This document shows positions 25,542 through 33,143 of a stretch of 64,000 nucleotides of DNA, piece by piece. The notes under the pieces were generated by a model. That model had not been told where the DNA came from, searched no databases, and worked only from the letters and a program-made list of their open reading frames with translations. Source of the DNA: an uncultured Flavobacteriales bacterium (GTDB taxonomy: Bacteria; Bacteroidota; Bacteroidia; Flavobacteriales_G; Salibacteraceae). The position numbers were made by a program, and so were the translations under genes. The first letter of the stretch is position 1; every line of letters begins with the position of its first letter. The DNA is taken from assembly GCA_943788725.1 (NCBI GenBank), contig CALSRJ010000002.1, positions 1 to 64,000 on the forward strand. The letters are read 5' to 3'.

Positions 25542-27197
25542 TTACCTCAACACCTTGCGCACAAAGGCCACTGAGAAGTAGCCCATCAAAAACACCCCGA
25601 CATAGCCTTCTACGCTCGCGAAGAAACGCATGATGCCAATGGGGTAGAATTCGCCGTACCCAATCGTAAGAAAGGTAATGGCGCTGTAATAGAATGCTTT
25701 AGCGATCGGGTCCAAGTCAGCTAATTCGCTTCCACCTCCTGTGTCGATATACGTGTCGGCCACAAAAGGAAGCATCAGGTAGAGCAGACTGAACAAGGTG
25801 TAGATCACCGAGACTGAAAAAAGTACGCGCAAAGGTTCGGTGGCATACAATCCAATCTTATCGAAGAGCAACCACTTGAAAAAAGCGGTTGGGTAGGCCC
25901 AAATGGCACTTCCTGGACGATGCTTGAGCGAGTATTCCAAGTCTGCCTTGAGTTCGAATCGTTTGTACGAAACATAGGCCCGGTCTTCATCCGAATAGCG
26001 ACCACTAGAATTATATGTCTGCTTTAGGATGAGGAGTTGCTGTGATTTTTCACGATCCGATGTCTCGACTTGCGAACGGATCAAATTGAGCACATCGTTG
26101 CGCTCCCAGTCGATGTACAAATGACCAAGGTTACGCATGCCATTGAACAGCATTTGCTCCATACGAACAGGGGCACTATCTGTCGGCATTAGGTCGATGA
26201 TGTCGCGCACTATTGTATGCGAAAGATCGATTTGCTTGACCTCCTTTACTCTCAGATCAACGTAGTTGTTGAAGTGGCATAGTTTGAAGGATAGCCTGGT
26301 CGCCTGTGACTTGAAAAACGAGAGGCTGCCGGTTCCGAACTCTGCGTTGTCGAATATGAACTCAGATTGGGAAATGCATTCTTGGAAATTGATGTTGCCA
26401 TTTCCAAAAATCGCCGACCTGAAGATCACCTTCCCTTGTCGAAAATCAGCCTCGGAGAAATCAATTTCTCCATCGCCAAAATGGCTTCGCTTGAAATCAA
26501 CTTTCCCATCGCCAAAATCGACGCGTTTGAAGGATACCTCTCCTCCACCAAAAATGCACTTATCGAAGGTGATTGGTCCATCTCCAAAGCGCGTGTAGTG
26601 AAAATCGACCTTTCCCTCACCGAAATTCACTTCTCGGAAACTCACCTTGCAATCACCAAATTCGCAGTTAACGAAGTGAACGTCACCCGTTTCAAAAATA
26701 GCGTGGTCGAAATTGATCGATTTAGACTTGAATTCTGCGTACTGAAAATTGGCCACTCCTGCCCCGAAGTGACTGAGTGAAAAATCCGTAATGTCGGCGT
26801 GGAACTTCGAATTGAAAAAGGAAAGCGGACAATCGCCAAACAAACAGTGTGTAAAAGATGTAGAAGAACCCGTAAACCGAACGTGGCTTAAATCCGTGGG
26901 CTCGACGCCATCAAAGTAGGCCCAACTGGCAGAAAAATCTCGTAGTTCAAGCTCCTCGTCTTCGACGATTTTTCTGGATCTCCTGTACTTTTTCAGTGAA
27001 AAATCTTTCACATAACGCATGTCCAGATTGACGACTTCCCCTTTATCGATACGATCGTACATGGTTTCTGCCAATACCACCCCCAACCGGACGCGTTCCT
27101 GGTGACGACCGTGCAGATCCGTGATAGAAATGATCACGCTGCTTTTACAGTCTTCAAAGGACTGATCGGAAAATTCAAGGGCAATATGGGTAGGCAC
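25542..27197 (-). CDS. 12-residue-repeat beta-solenoid fused to a two-transmembrane K+ channel pore
   Basis: A 551-residue protein starting at GTG. Residues ~108-290 form a very regular repeat with Phe at every 12th position (108, 120, 132 ... 264) and a second Phe 7 residues later in each unit. The best units read FGDGKVDFKRSH and FGDGEIDFSEAD. Residues ~340-430 are a charged helical linker (REKSQQLLILKQTY). The C-terminal ~100 residues form an Ion_trans_2-type pore: TM1 ~455-478, selectivity filter TIGYG at 511-515, TM2 ~525-547. It is probably an inner-membrane K+ channel with a large cytoplasmic solenoid sensor or anchor. The repeat is related in feel to pentapeptide repeats but has period 12, not 5. 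Confidence 0.8.
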   Translation of the reverse strand: MPTHIALEFSDQSFEDCKSSVIISITDLHGRHQERVRLGVVLAETMYDRIDKGEVVNLDMRYVKDFSLKKYRRSRKIVEDEELELRDFSASWAYFDGVEPTDLSHVRFTGSSTSFTHCLFGDCPLSFFNSKFHADITDFSLSHFGAGVANFQYAEFKSKSINFDHAIFETGDVHFVNCEFGDCKVSFREVNFGEGKVDFHYTRFGDGPITFDKCIFGGGEVSFKRVDFGDGKVDFKRSHFGDGEIDFSEADFRQGKVIFRSAIFGNGNINFQECISQSEFIFDNAEFGTGSLSFFKSQATRLSFKLCHFNNYVDLRVKEVKQIDLSHTIVRDIIDLMPTDSAPVRMEQMLFNGMRNLGHLYIDWERNDVLNLIRSQVETSDREKSQQLLILKQTYNSSGRYSDEDRAYVSYKRFELKADLEYSLKHRPGSAIWAYPTAFFKWLLFDKIGLYATEPLRVLFSVSVIYTLFSLLYLMLPFVADTYIDTGGGSELADLDPIAKAFYYSAITFLTIGYGEFYPIGIMRFFASVEGYVGVFLMGYFSVAFVRKVLR

Positions 27198-27248
27198 TCA
27201 GGATGGGTTTAGTTCGGCTGACTAAATTGCAAAAATCTCAGCAATTGA

Positions 27249-27983
27249 TCACCCTTTCTTCTTCCGGCGCATGCGCATGTTTAGCGCCTCCACCGTCAGC
27301 GAGAAGAATACTGCAAAATAGATATACCCTTTCGGAACATGAATTTCCTGAAGCGGAAGCCCCTCGACGATCAACATGAATCCTATCAAAATAAGAAAAG
27401 AAAGGGCCAAGATTTGAAGCGTCGGCTGGTCGTTGATAAACGCGCTGATCCGCCCTGCGAAAATCATCATGATGATCATGGCAATTACCACCGCGACAAC
27501 CATTACAAGCAAGTCATTCGACATACCTATGGCGGTGAGTATACTATCAAAAGAGAATACGATATCGAGCAGTACAATCTGAAATATAATGCTGGCAAAA
27601 GCATCCCTGGCCTTGGTAGGCTTCAATTCGTGTTCAAGTTGATTTACCTTAGCATGGATCTCAGTTGTACTTTTTGCTAAAAGAAAAAGTCCGCCTGCCA
27701 GCAAAATCAAATTCCGCCCGCTAAAGTCTATTCCAAACAGAGAGAAGAGAGGATCTGTCAGACCGATGAGCCATGATATTCCCATCAACATGATCACCCG
27801 AACAATCAAGGCCAAGCTGAGGCCGATCATCCTTGCCTTTGGCTGTTGTTCTTTAGGAAGTTTATTGGAAATGATCGAAATGAAGATGATGTTATCAATC
27901 CCCAATACAATCTCCAGAATGGTAAGTGTGAACAGTGCAATCCACGCCTCAGGCTGAAGAAAAACCTCCATCACTAGCGACAT
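27249..27983 (-). CDS. TerC family integral membrane protein
   Basis: A 244-residue protein with about seven transmembrane segments. The conserved TerC signatures are present: LEIVLGIDNIIFISI in the first segment and DIVFSFDSILTAIGM in the centre, both with Asp residues inside the membrane thought to bind metal. Homologues have been linked to Mn2+ export and metal or tellurite stress. It overlaps the stop of the upstream Cys-rich lipoprotein gene by 10 bases if the first ATG is used; an in-frame ATG at 27971 would remove the overlap. Confidence 0.9.
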   Translation of the reverse strand: MSLVMEVFLQPEAWIALFTLTILEIVLGIDNIIFISIISNKLPKEQQPKARMIGLSLALIVRVIMLMGISWLIGLTDPLFSLFGIDFSGRNLILLAGGLFLLAKSTTEIHAKVNQLEHELKPTKARDAFASIIFQIVLLDIVFSFDSILTAIGMSNDLLVMVVAVVIAMIIMMIFAGRISAFINDQPTLQILALSFLILIGFMLIVEGLPLQEIHVPKGYIYFAVFFSLTVEALNMRMRRKKKG

Positions 27984-28183
27984 TTACATTCGAAGGCCGC
28001 CTCATAGGCATTGACATCATCACGCCACTCGCGTCGATCGCGGTAGTAATCCCGATTGTCACGGAAGCACAATTCTTGGTCGTTAGCCGGATTAGCACAT
28101 TCTGAACAATCTGCACAATCCAAGCAACTGGTCAGCAGAACGCTGACGAAAAGAAGGAGTAGACTATGTACGATGAACTTCAT
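27974..28183 (-). CDS. small cysteine-rich lipoprotein
   Basis: A 69-residue protein with a lipoprotein signal (LLLLFVSVLLTSC) and a ~50-residue mature part holding seven further Cys, including CADCSEC and the terminal CKC. The Cys spacing suggests metal binding or multiple disulfides. It is translationally adjacent to, or overlaps, the TerC gene, so a shared role in metal handling is an inference. I recognise no family. Confidence 0.65.
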   Translation of the reverse strand: MKFIVHSLLLLFVSVLLTSCLDCADCSECANPANDQELCFRDNRDYYRDRREWRDDVNAYEAAFECKCR

Positions 28184-28254
28184 GCGGAATACGTTTCTTT
28201 TGAGAACTCGAAGGTTACAAAATTATTCTTCTCCTCCGAAATCAAATGCTAGCA

Positions 28255-28290
28255 GAAAATAAAAAAGCCTACTCCAAAGAGCAGGCTTTT
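28255..28290 (-). terminator. terminator after tRNA-His
   Basis: Minus strand AAAAGCCTGCTC-TTTG-GAGTAGGCTTTT continues into further T. One A-C mismatch in a 12-bp stem. The A-rich and T-rich flanks make it usable in both directions. Confidence 0.75.
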
Positions 28291-28300
28291 CTTTACGCTG

Positions 28301-28375
28301 GGTGGAAGATGGGTCTCGAACCCACGACCTCCTGAACCACAATCAGGCGCTCTAACCAACTGAGCTACAACCACC
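28301..28375 (-). tRNA. tRNA-His (anticodon GTG)
   Basis: Cloverleaf on the minus strand: acceptor GTGGTTG preceded by the His-specific G-1 (28375, opposite C73 at 28301), D arm GCTC/GAGC, anticodon stem CCTGA/TCAGG with loop TTGTGGT, and T arm GTGGG-TTCGAGA-CCCAT. CCA is not encoded. The 3' acceptor strand is CTTCCAC, which leaves tandem U-U mismatches at 5:68 and 6:67; this is unusual. Possible -7 box CATCTTTG (one mismatch) lies ~12 bases upstream. Confidence 0.9.
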
Positions 28376-28417
28376 ATATATTTTCATCGCAAAGATGAAG
28401 GTCAAAAGAACATCAAT

Positions 28418-28529
28418 GGCGCTCTAATCCCGACTTCGTTAGAATCTCCGATTCTTACGAGGTCGTGGACTCTCGAAGTTCTAAAATCAAAGATTTTGAA
28501 CCTTCGGAGCCAACTGAGCTACAACCACC
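28418..28529 (-). pseudogene. tRNA-His 5' half, interrupted in the D loop by an 82-bp double hairpin
   Basis: On the minus strand, 20 bases identical to the 5' end of the neighbouring tRNA-His (28510-28529: GGTGGTTGTAGCTCAGTTGG) are followed by an 82-bp insert and then the next 10 tRNA bases TTAGAGCGCC (28418-28427). No anticodon arm or 3' half follows. The insert consists of two long stem-loops with 3-nt loops, at 28431-28465 and 28470-28509. Confidence 0.75.
28428..28509. repeat. 82-bp insert made of two long hairpins
   Basis: Hairpin 1 (28431-28465): 16-bp stem, CGACTTCGTTAGAATC against GATTCTTACGAGGTCG, one mismatch and one G-U, loop TCC. Hairpin 2 (28470-28509): CTCTCGAAGTTCTAAAATC against GATTTTGAACCTTCGGAG, with two or three bulged bases, loop AAA. 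The second hairpin ends exactly at the tRNA junction. Confidence 0.7.
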
Positions 28530-28635
28530 GTTTAAACCCAATTTTCATTGGGGGTGCGAAAATAATCGTTCGTTTTAACATACAATACTGGCAATGAAAT
28601 TTTGAGCCTATATTTTTGGCTAACTTAATTAGAAC
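28530..28635. other. intergenic DNA between the tRNA fragment and copA
   Basis: AT-rich, no gene. Contains CCCAATTTTCATTGGG-like short pairing at 28537-28552 and the copA promoter box at 28611-28618. Confidence 0.5.
28611..28618 (+). promoter_or_regulatory. -7 promoter box (TATTTTTG) for copA
   Basis: Exact TAnnTTTG match 17 bases before the ATG at 28636. No CueR-type dyad is evident. Confidence 0.5.
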
Positions 28636-30759
28636 ATGGAAGATAGATTGAACCTAAAGGTGGAAGGAATGACATGCAACCACTGCGCATCAACAGTGGG
28701 AGGAATCATCAAACAAGAAGGAGGAAAGGATATTCAGGTGGATTATTTGATGGGCGAAGCAAATTTCGACCACATCCCAGCCGAGAAGCTTGAGCGCATC
28801 TTAAAACGACTCAAGAATGCTGGATATGAAGCGCAATCCGACGGATTCAACGCCGAAGAGAGATCAGGAATCAGCAGCATCGAAAAGAAATTCCTATTCA
28901 CCTTGCCTTTTTCATTCGTTCTGCTCATGCACATGTTTGTGCCCCATGACTGGTGGCTCAACGACCCGCTGGTGCAGTTCTTCCTTTGCTTACCGGTCTT
29001 TCTTCTCGGTGCTTATCATTTCGGCAGGAGCACATTAGAGGCGGTCAAGAGTGGCAACATCAACATGGACCTACTCATCTTGCTAGGTTCTTCCAGCGCT
29101 TTCGCGTACAGTCTTTATGGCGCCATTGTGTATCGAGGTACTCCAGAAGCGCACGACTTTCTCTTTTTTGAAACCACCTCGACGATCATCACGCTCGTTC
29201 TGCTGGGATATGTCATTGAGCACCGAGCTGTCCAAAAGACCACGACGATCCTGAAAGACCTGTTCAAGGCCAAACCTGATAAAGCGAAAAGATTGGTTCA
29301 AAACGGACTGAATCAAGACTTGGAGGTAGTGACGGCAGGCAGTTTAAAACCGGGTGATATCATCCTCATCAACACGGGAGATAAGGTTCCTGCCGACGGA
29401 AGGATCATCCACGGCAACATCACGCTGAATGAGGCGATGCTGACCGGAGAAGCGGAAGGCATTCAAAAAAGCAAAGGTGCGGACGTGTTTTCGGGAAGCG
29501 TCGTTACCGATGGCAACGGCACAGTAGAAGTCACCACCGCTGGAGACGAAAGCACAATCGGAAAAATCATCGCATTGGTAAAACTGAGTCGATCGGACAA
29601 ACCCTCTGTTCAAAAACTAGCCGATCGGATCAGTGCTTGGTTCGTTCCAAGCATTGTAATCATTGCCTTGATGACGTTCATTGCCAATCTTTTTGTGGTT
29701 GATGTAGCGTTTTCAGATGCCATGCTCCGCGGAATCGCAGTACTCGTCATTGCATGTCCCTGCGCGATGGGACTGGCCACGCCCACCGCCGTGAGCGTAG
29801 GGCTGGGCGTTTCGGCTCGACTCGGAATCATCGTCAAAAAAGCCTCGGCCTTTGAAGAAGTGGCGGCTCTTGAAAAATTGGTGTTTGACAAGACAGGGAC
29901 GTTGACAACTGGCGACCTTGACATTGTATTGGACACAATCGGAGAAGGCCGAACCATGGAAGAGGTCTGGAGCTTGATTCGCGCGATGGAAAAACGCTCG
30001 AACCATCCCATTGCCCAAAAAATCATGTCAATGACCGAGGGCATGGAAGAAGCGGACCTCACCGATATTGAAGAAGTAAAGGGCAAGGGAATGAAAGCTA
30101 ACTGGAACGGACGCGCCGTAACGTTTGGAACCCCTGATTTCTGCGGATTCTCAGGCAACCCGTCTGATCTCATTTTAGCGGTAGATGCAGAATTAGCAGC
30201 TGAAATCCGCATCAATGACCGCATTAAAAACGACGCCCACTCCACGATTAATTACCTAACGTCCATCGGTAAAAAATTAATGATCCTCAGCGGTGACAGT
30301 GAGGTCAAGACAAAGGCAATAGCAGACGCCCTGGGCATCGAAGATTACCGCTTCCGGCAGCTTCCTGAACAAAAATTGAACGTCATCGATCAGCTCAAAT
30401 CGAGCACCAAGGTCGGGATGATCGGTGACGGCATCAACGACTCACCTTCATTAGCAAAGGCCGATGTGGGCATCAGTATGGGCAACGCCAACGCCCTTGC
30501 TGCTGAAAGCGCCAAGGTGGTGATCATCGGGGATGGACTTAAGAACGTTGAGCGACTTTTTGCCGTGAGTAGACGGGTCGTATCTACCATCAAACAAAAC
30601 CTCTTCTGGGCCTTTGCCTATAACATAGTCGCCATCCCTTTGGCCGCGATGGGCTACCTCGATCCGATGGTCGCTGCGCTTTCTATGGCGTTCAGTGATG
30701 TGGTGGTCATTGGGAATTCATTAAGATTGCGATTCGTTCTTGGAAAAAGCGCTTCTTGA
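28636..30759 (+). CDS. copA: copper-translocating P1B-type ATPase
   Basis: A 707-residue heavy-metal ATPase that exports Cu(I) from the cytoplasm. An N-terminal HMA domain carries GMTCNHC (Cys14, Cys17). Membrane helices are followed by the actuator loop with MLTGEAEG, the ion-binding CPC in the membrane at 374-376, the phosphorylation site DKTGT at 418, the SNHPIA nucleotide-binding motif, and hinge GDGINDSP. The single HMA domain and CPC agree with CopA or the related CcoI-type transporters that supply cytochrome oxidase; these two cannot be told apart here. The stop codon overlaps the TTG start of the glycosyltransferase. Confidence 0.93.
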   Translation: MEDRLNLKVEGMTCNHCASTVGGIIKQEGGKDIQVDYLMGEANFDHIPAEKLERILKRLKNAGYEAQSDGFNAEERSGISSIEKKFLFTLPFSFVLLMHMFVPHDWWLNDPLVQFFLCLPVFLLGAYHFGRSTLEAVKSGNINMDLLILLGSSSAFAYSLYGAIVYRGTPEAHDFLFFETTSTIITLVLLGYVIEHRAVQKTTTILKDLFKAKPDKAKRLVQNGLNQDLEVVTAGSLKPGDIILINTGDKVPADGRIIHGNITLNEAMLTGEAEGIQKSKGADVFSGSVVTDGNGTVEVTTAGDESTIGKIIALVKLSRSDKPSVQKLADRISAWFVPSIVIIALMTFIANLFVVDVAFSDAMLRGIAVLVIACPCAMGLATPTAVSVGLGVSARLGIIVKKASAFEEVAALEKLVFDKTGTLTTGDLDIVLDTIGEGRTMEEVWSLIRAMEKRSNHPIAQKIMSMTEGMEEADLTDIEEVKGKGMKANWNGRAVTFGTPDFCGFSGNPSDLILAVDAELAAEIRINDRIKNDAHSTINYLTSIGKKLMILSGDSEVKTKAIADALGIEDYRFRQLPEQKLNVIDQLKSSTKVGMIGDGINDSPSLAKADVGISMGNANALAAESAKVVIIGDGLKNVERLFAVSRRVVSTIKQNLFWAFAYNIVAIPLAAMGYLDPMVAALSMAFSDVVVIGNSLRLRFVLGKSAS

Positions 30760-31769
30760 GAAATGCCATATTTATATCGTCAGGGATCGGAAACGCCCTG
30801 CTCTTGGTTCCGTTGATCAAACGGTTGAAGGAGAAAGGTGAGCTCACGGCAATCAGCACCTCCCCCTTTGGATCGCACCAAATCTTTGACGGCTTTGAGG
30901 ACAACCTGTTTGACGATGTAATTCCACTGGGGTCTACCGTTGAATGGATGATGAATGTAGCAACCTTCAAGCGACGCTTTCATACGACCTACCTCGACCA
31001 CTTCGCGTCCGGGCGCAAGAACATCGCCTTGTCCTACACCAACAGCAAGGAGGTTGTGACCAACACAATTCCTCACAGATTACCGAGCATCTTCAGATCG
31101 CGTCTGCGATATATTGAACCAGAAATTGGCATCCATGAAGCCACTCAATACATGCGTTACCTTTCTGAAAGTTTTACAGATGCAGATCTAAACGAGGCGC
31201 TTTTCAGGTTAGAAGCCAAACCGCACAGCCGAATCTCAGAAAGCCCATACATCACGTTACAACCTGGCAGTGGCAATAACATCACTCCGTGGAAGACGTT
31301 AAGGATCGAAAAGTGGATCAAGTTGATCGATGAATTATCCCAGCGCAGACCAGAGCTTAATGTGGTGGTCTTGGGCGACGATACAGAGACCGAGCTGTCT
31401 GATCGCTTGCCCAAGCGTTCGAACCTCATCAATGCGATCGGCAAAACAGCTCTTTCTGAATTGCCGGGCGTAGTGGCTGACGCTCAATTGCACGTTGGAA
31501 ATGACAGCGGGTTGATGCACTTAGCAGGTTGCTTAGGAATTCCCACACTTAGCATTTGGGGAGGGTCGGATCCTGCCTTGTATGGATGGCACAAGGTCAA
31601 CCCGGAAAAACATCAGATCATCTATAAATCTCCTGAATGTGGCCCTTGCAGCAGGTGGATTGCTCCAAACCGATCTAAAACTGAGGTTCCTTCCCTCTGT
31701 CCAGACTTCAGTTGTCTTTCCAAGATCAGCGTAAACGAAATCCTGCAGTCAATCGAAAAAATGGTGTGA
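30756..31769 (+). CDS. glycosyltransferase family 9 (heptosyltransferase-like)
   Basis: A 337-residue GT-B enzyme. The N-terminal SSGIGNALLLVPLI is the acceptor-side glycine loop, and the C-terminal HVGNDSGLMHLAGCLGIPTLSIWG is the donor-binding signature of ADP-heptose:LPS heptosyltransferases. A Cys cluster (CGPCSRW, CPDFSC) near the end is common in this family. It starts at TTG, four bases inside the end of copA, and ends one base before the flippase start. It probably builds a surface polysaccharide or LPS core together with the flippase. Confidence 0.88.
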   Translation: MRNAIFISSGIGNALLLVPLIKRLKEKGELTAISTSPFGSHQIFDGFEDNLFDDVIPLGSTVEWMMNVATFKRRFHTTYLDHFASGRKNIALSYTNSKEVVTNTIPHRLPSIFRSRLRYIEPEIGIHEATQYMRYLSESFTDADLNEALFRLEAKPHSRISESPYITLQPGSGNNITPWKTLRIEKWIKLIDELSQRRPELNVVVLGDDTETELSDRLPKRSNLINAIGKTALSELPGVVADAQLHVGNDSGLMHLAGCLGIPTLSIWGGSDPALYGWHKVNPEKHQIIYKSPECGPCSRWIAPNRSKTEVPSLCPDFSCLSKISVNEILQSIEKMV

Positions 31770-31770
31770 A

Positions 31771-33051
31771 TTGATCAAGAACCTCATCCATACACTGAGC
31801 AGTCGACTGGTCATTTCTTTGCTCAACTTGGCACTGCTGTTCATCACGACAAAGTTGATGGGTGCAGGTAACAAAGGAGAAATCAGCCTTTTTGTATTAA
31901 ACATCTCACTCGCCGCCATCTTCAGCGGACTCTTTGGAGGGCCATCGCTTGTGTATTTGATTCCACGTTTTCCGCTCCGGACATTGGTCCTGTTGAATTA
32001 CACATGGGCCGCGATAACCGCATTCATTCTGATGGCGATCATACATGTCGGATGGCTTCCTTCTACCCTAACAGGTTGGGACCTTTTTGTCCTAGCACTC
32101 ATGGAGTGCTTGGTGGCCGCGAACACCATGATTTTATTGGGTCAGGAACACGTTGCGCGTCACAATTTCGTGCAGCTGATCAAGGTCTCCACGACCGTTT
32201 TACTGTTGATTGGGATGCAACTTCTAGACATGTCATTGGGGTTCGACAATTTCATCGAAGCCTACCGAATCGGTTTGCTGATCGCTTTGCTTTATTCGGT
32301 TTTTAGTATTCGTCAGGGGCAGAAGACATCGTCCGATCATGTGTCTATCCGCGCGACGATGCAGGCCGCCCTAAAATTCGGAAGCCTCGTGCAGGTTGGC
32401 AACATTGCCCAATTGCTGAACTATCGCTTGAGCTTCTATTTCTTGGAGTTGATGATCCACCCTCCCGGCAAAGCATTGATTCGAATTGGCATTTACAGCG
32501 CCGCGTTGCAAGTAGCAGAAGCCGTTTGGCAATTTGCCCGCAGCGTGAGCACGGTACAATACGCCAAGGTGAGCAACCTCAAGAACGACAATGAGGGTTG
32601 GCGCATTTCACTTCTGCTTACTAAGCTGAATTTCATTGTAACCGCCATTGGAGTGATCTTCTTGGCTTTGCTTCCGACCGAATTCTACGTTCGCATTTTC
32701 GGCGTCGAATTCGAAGAAATCCGGTGGCTCGTAATCATTCTTGCACCGGGCATCATTGCCCTCAGCATGAGCAATGCATTCAGTCATTTCTTTGCCGGCA
32801 TCGGCTTGCATAAGATCAACACCTACTCCTCCGTCATCGGACTTGTACTAACCATTTTGGTCGGTTTTCCGTCCATTAAGTACTTCGGGACCTCAGGAGC
32901 CGCAGCAACCGCTACGCTAGCGTACGTTGTTCAAACAGTTTACCAAGTAGCCATTCTGATGCGCAAGCATCATGTGATTTTGACTGACTTTCTGATCTCG
33001 AAGGAAGACATAGATTTATTGAGCAGCACGATCAAGCGACTTAGGTCCTAG
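31771..33051 (+). CDS. polysaccharide biosynthesis flippase (MOP/Wzx-like)
   Basis: A 426-residue polytopic membrane protein with 12 or so hydrophobic helices. The first helix pair with TTKLMGAGNKGEISLF is typical of O-antigen/teichoic-acid flippases (Polysacc_synt). It starts with TTG, one base after the glycosyltransferase stop, so the pair is translationally linked. Likely role: moving lipid-linked sugars across the inner membrane. No other polysaccharide genes are next to it. Confidence 0.85.
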   Translation: MIKNLIHTLSSRLVISLLNLALLFITTKLMGAGNKGEISLFVLNISLAAIFSGLFGGPSLVYLIPRFPLRTLVLLNYTWAAITAFILMAIIHVGWLPSTLTGWDLFVLALMECLVAANTMILLGQEHVARHNFVQLIKVSTTVLLLIGMQLLDMSLGFDNFIEAYRIGLLIALLYSVFSIRQGQKTSSDHVSIRATMQAALKFGSLVQVGNIAQLLNYRLSFYFLELMIHPPGKALIRIGIYSAALQVAEAVWQFARSVSTVQYAKVSNLKNDNEGWRISLLLTKLNFIVTAIGVIFLALLPTEFYVRIFGVEFEEIRWLVIILAPGIIALSMSNAFSHFFAGIGLHKINTYSSVIGLVLTILVGFPSIKYFGTSGAAATATLAYVVQTVYQVAILMRKHHVILTDFLISKEDIDLLSSTIKRLRS

Positions 33052-33092
33052 TCCGTACTCTCATTTTGCTTACAATAACATGGCGATTTCAT

Positions 33093-33100
33093 TACATTTG
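33093..33100 (+). promoter_or_regulatory. -7 promoter box (TACATTTG)
   Basis: Exact TAnnTTTG match with a TTTTG 24 bases upstream (33064-33068) as a loosely spaced -33 box. The predicted leader before the ATG at 33144 is ~40 bases. Confidence 0.55.
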
Positions 33101-33143
33101 AAAACTTTTGATTTTTCACATTCGTCTCATTAAACAACTAACT

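Noticed and set aside
28428-28509. Insert in the tRNA half as a group I intron or integrase attachment site
   Set aside because: At 82 bp it is far too short for an intron, and no integrase gene or direct repeats are nearby.
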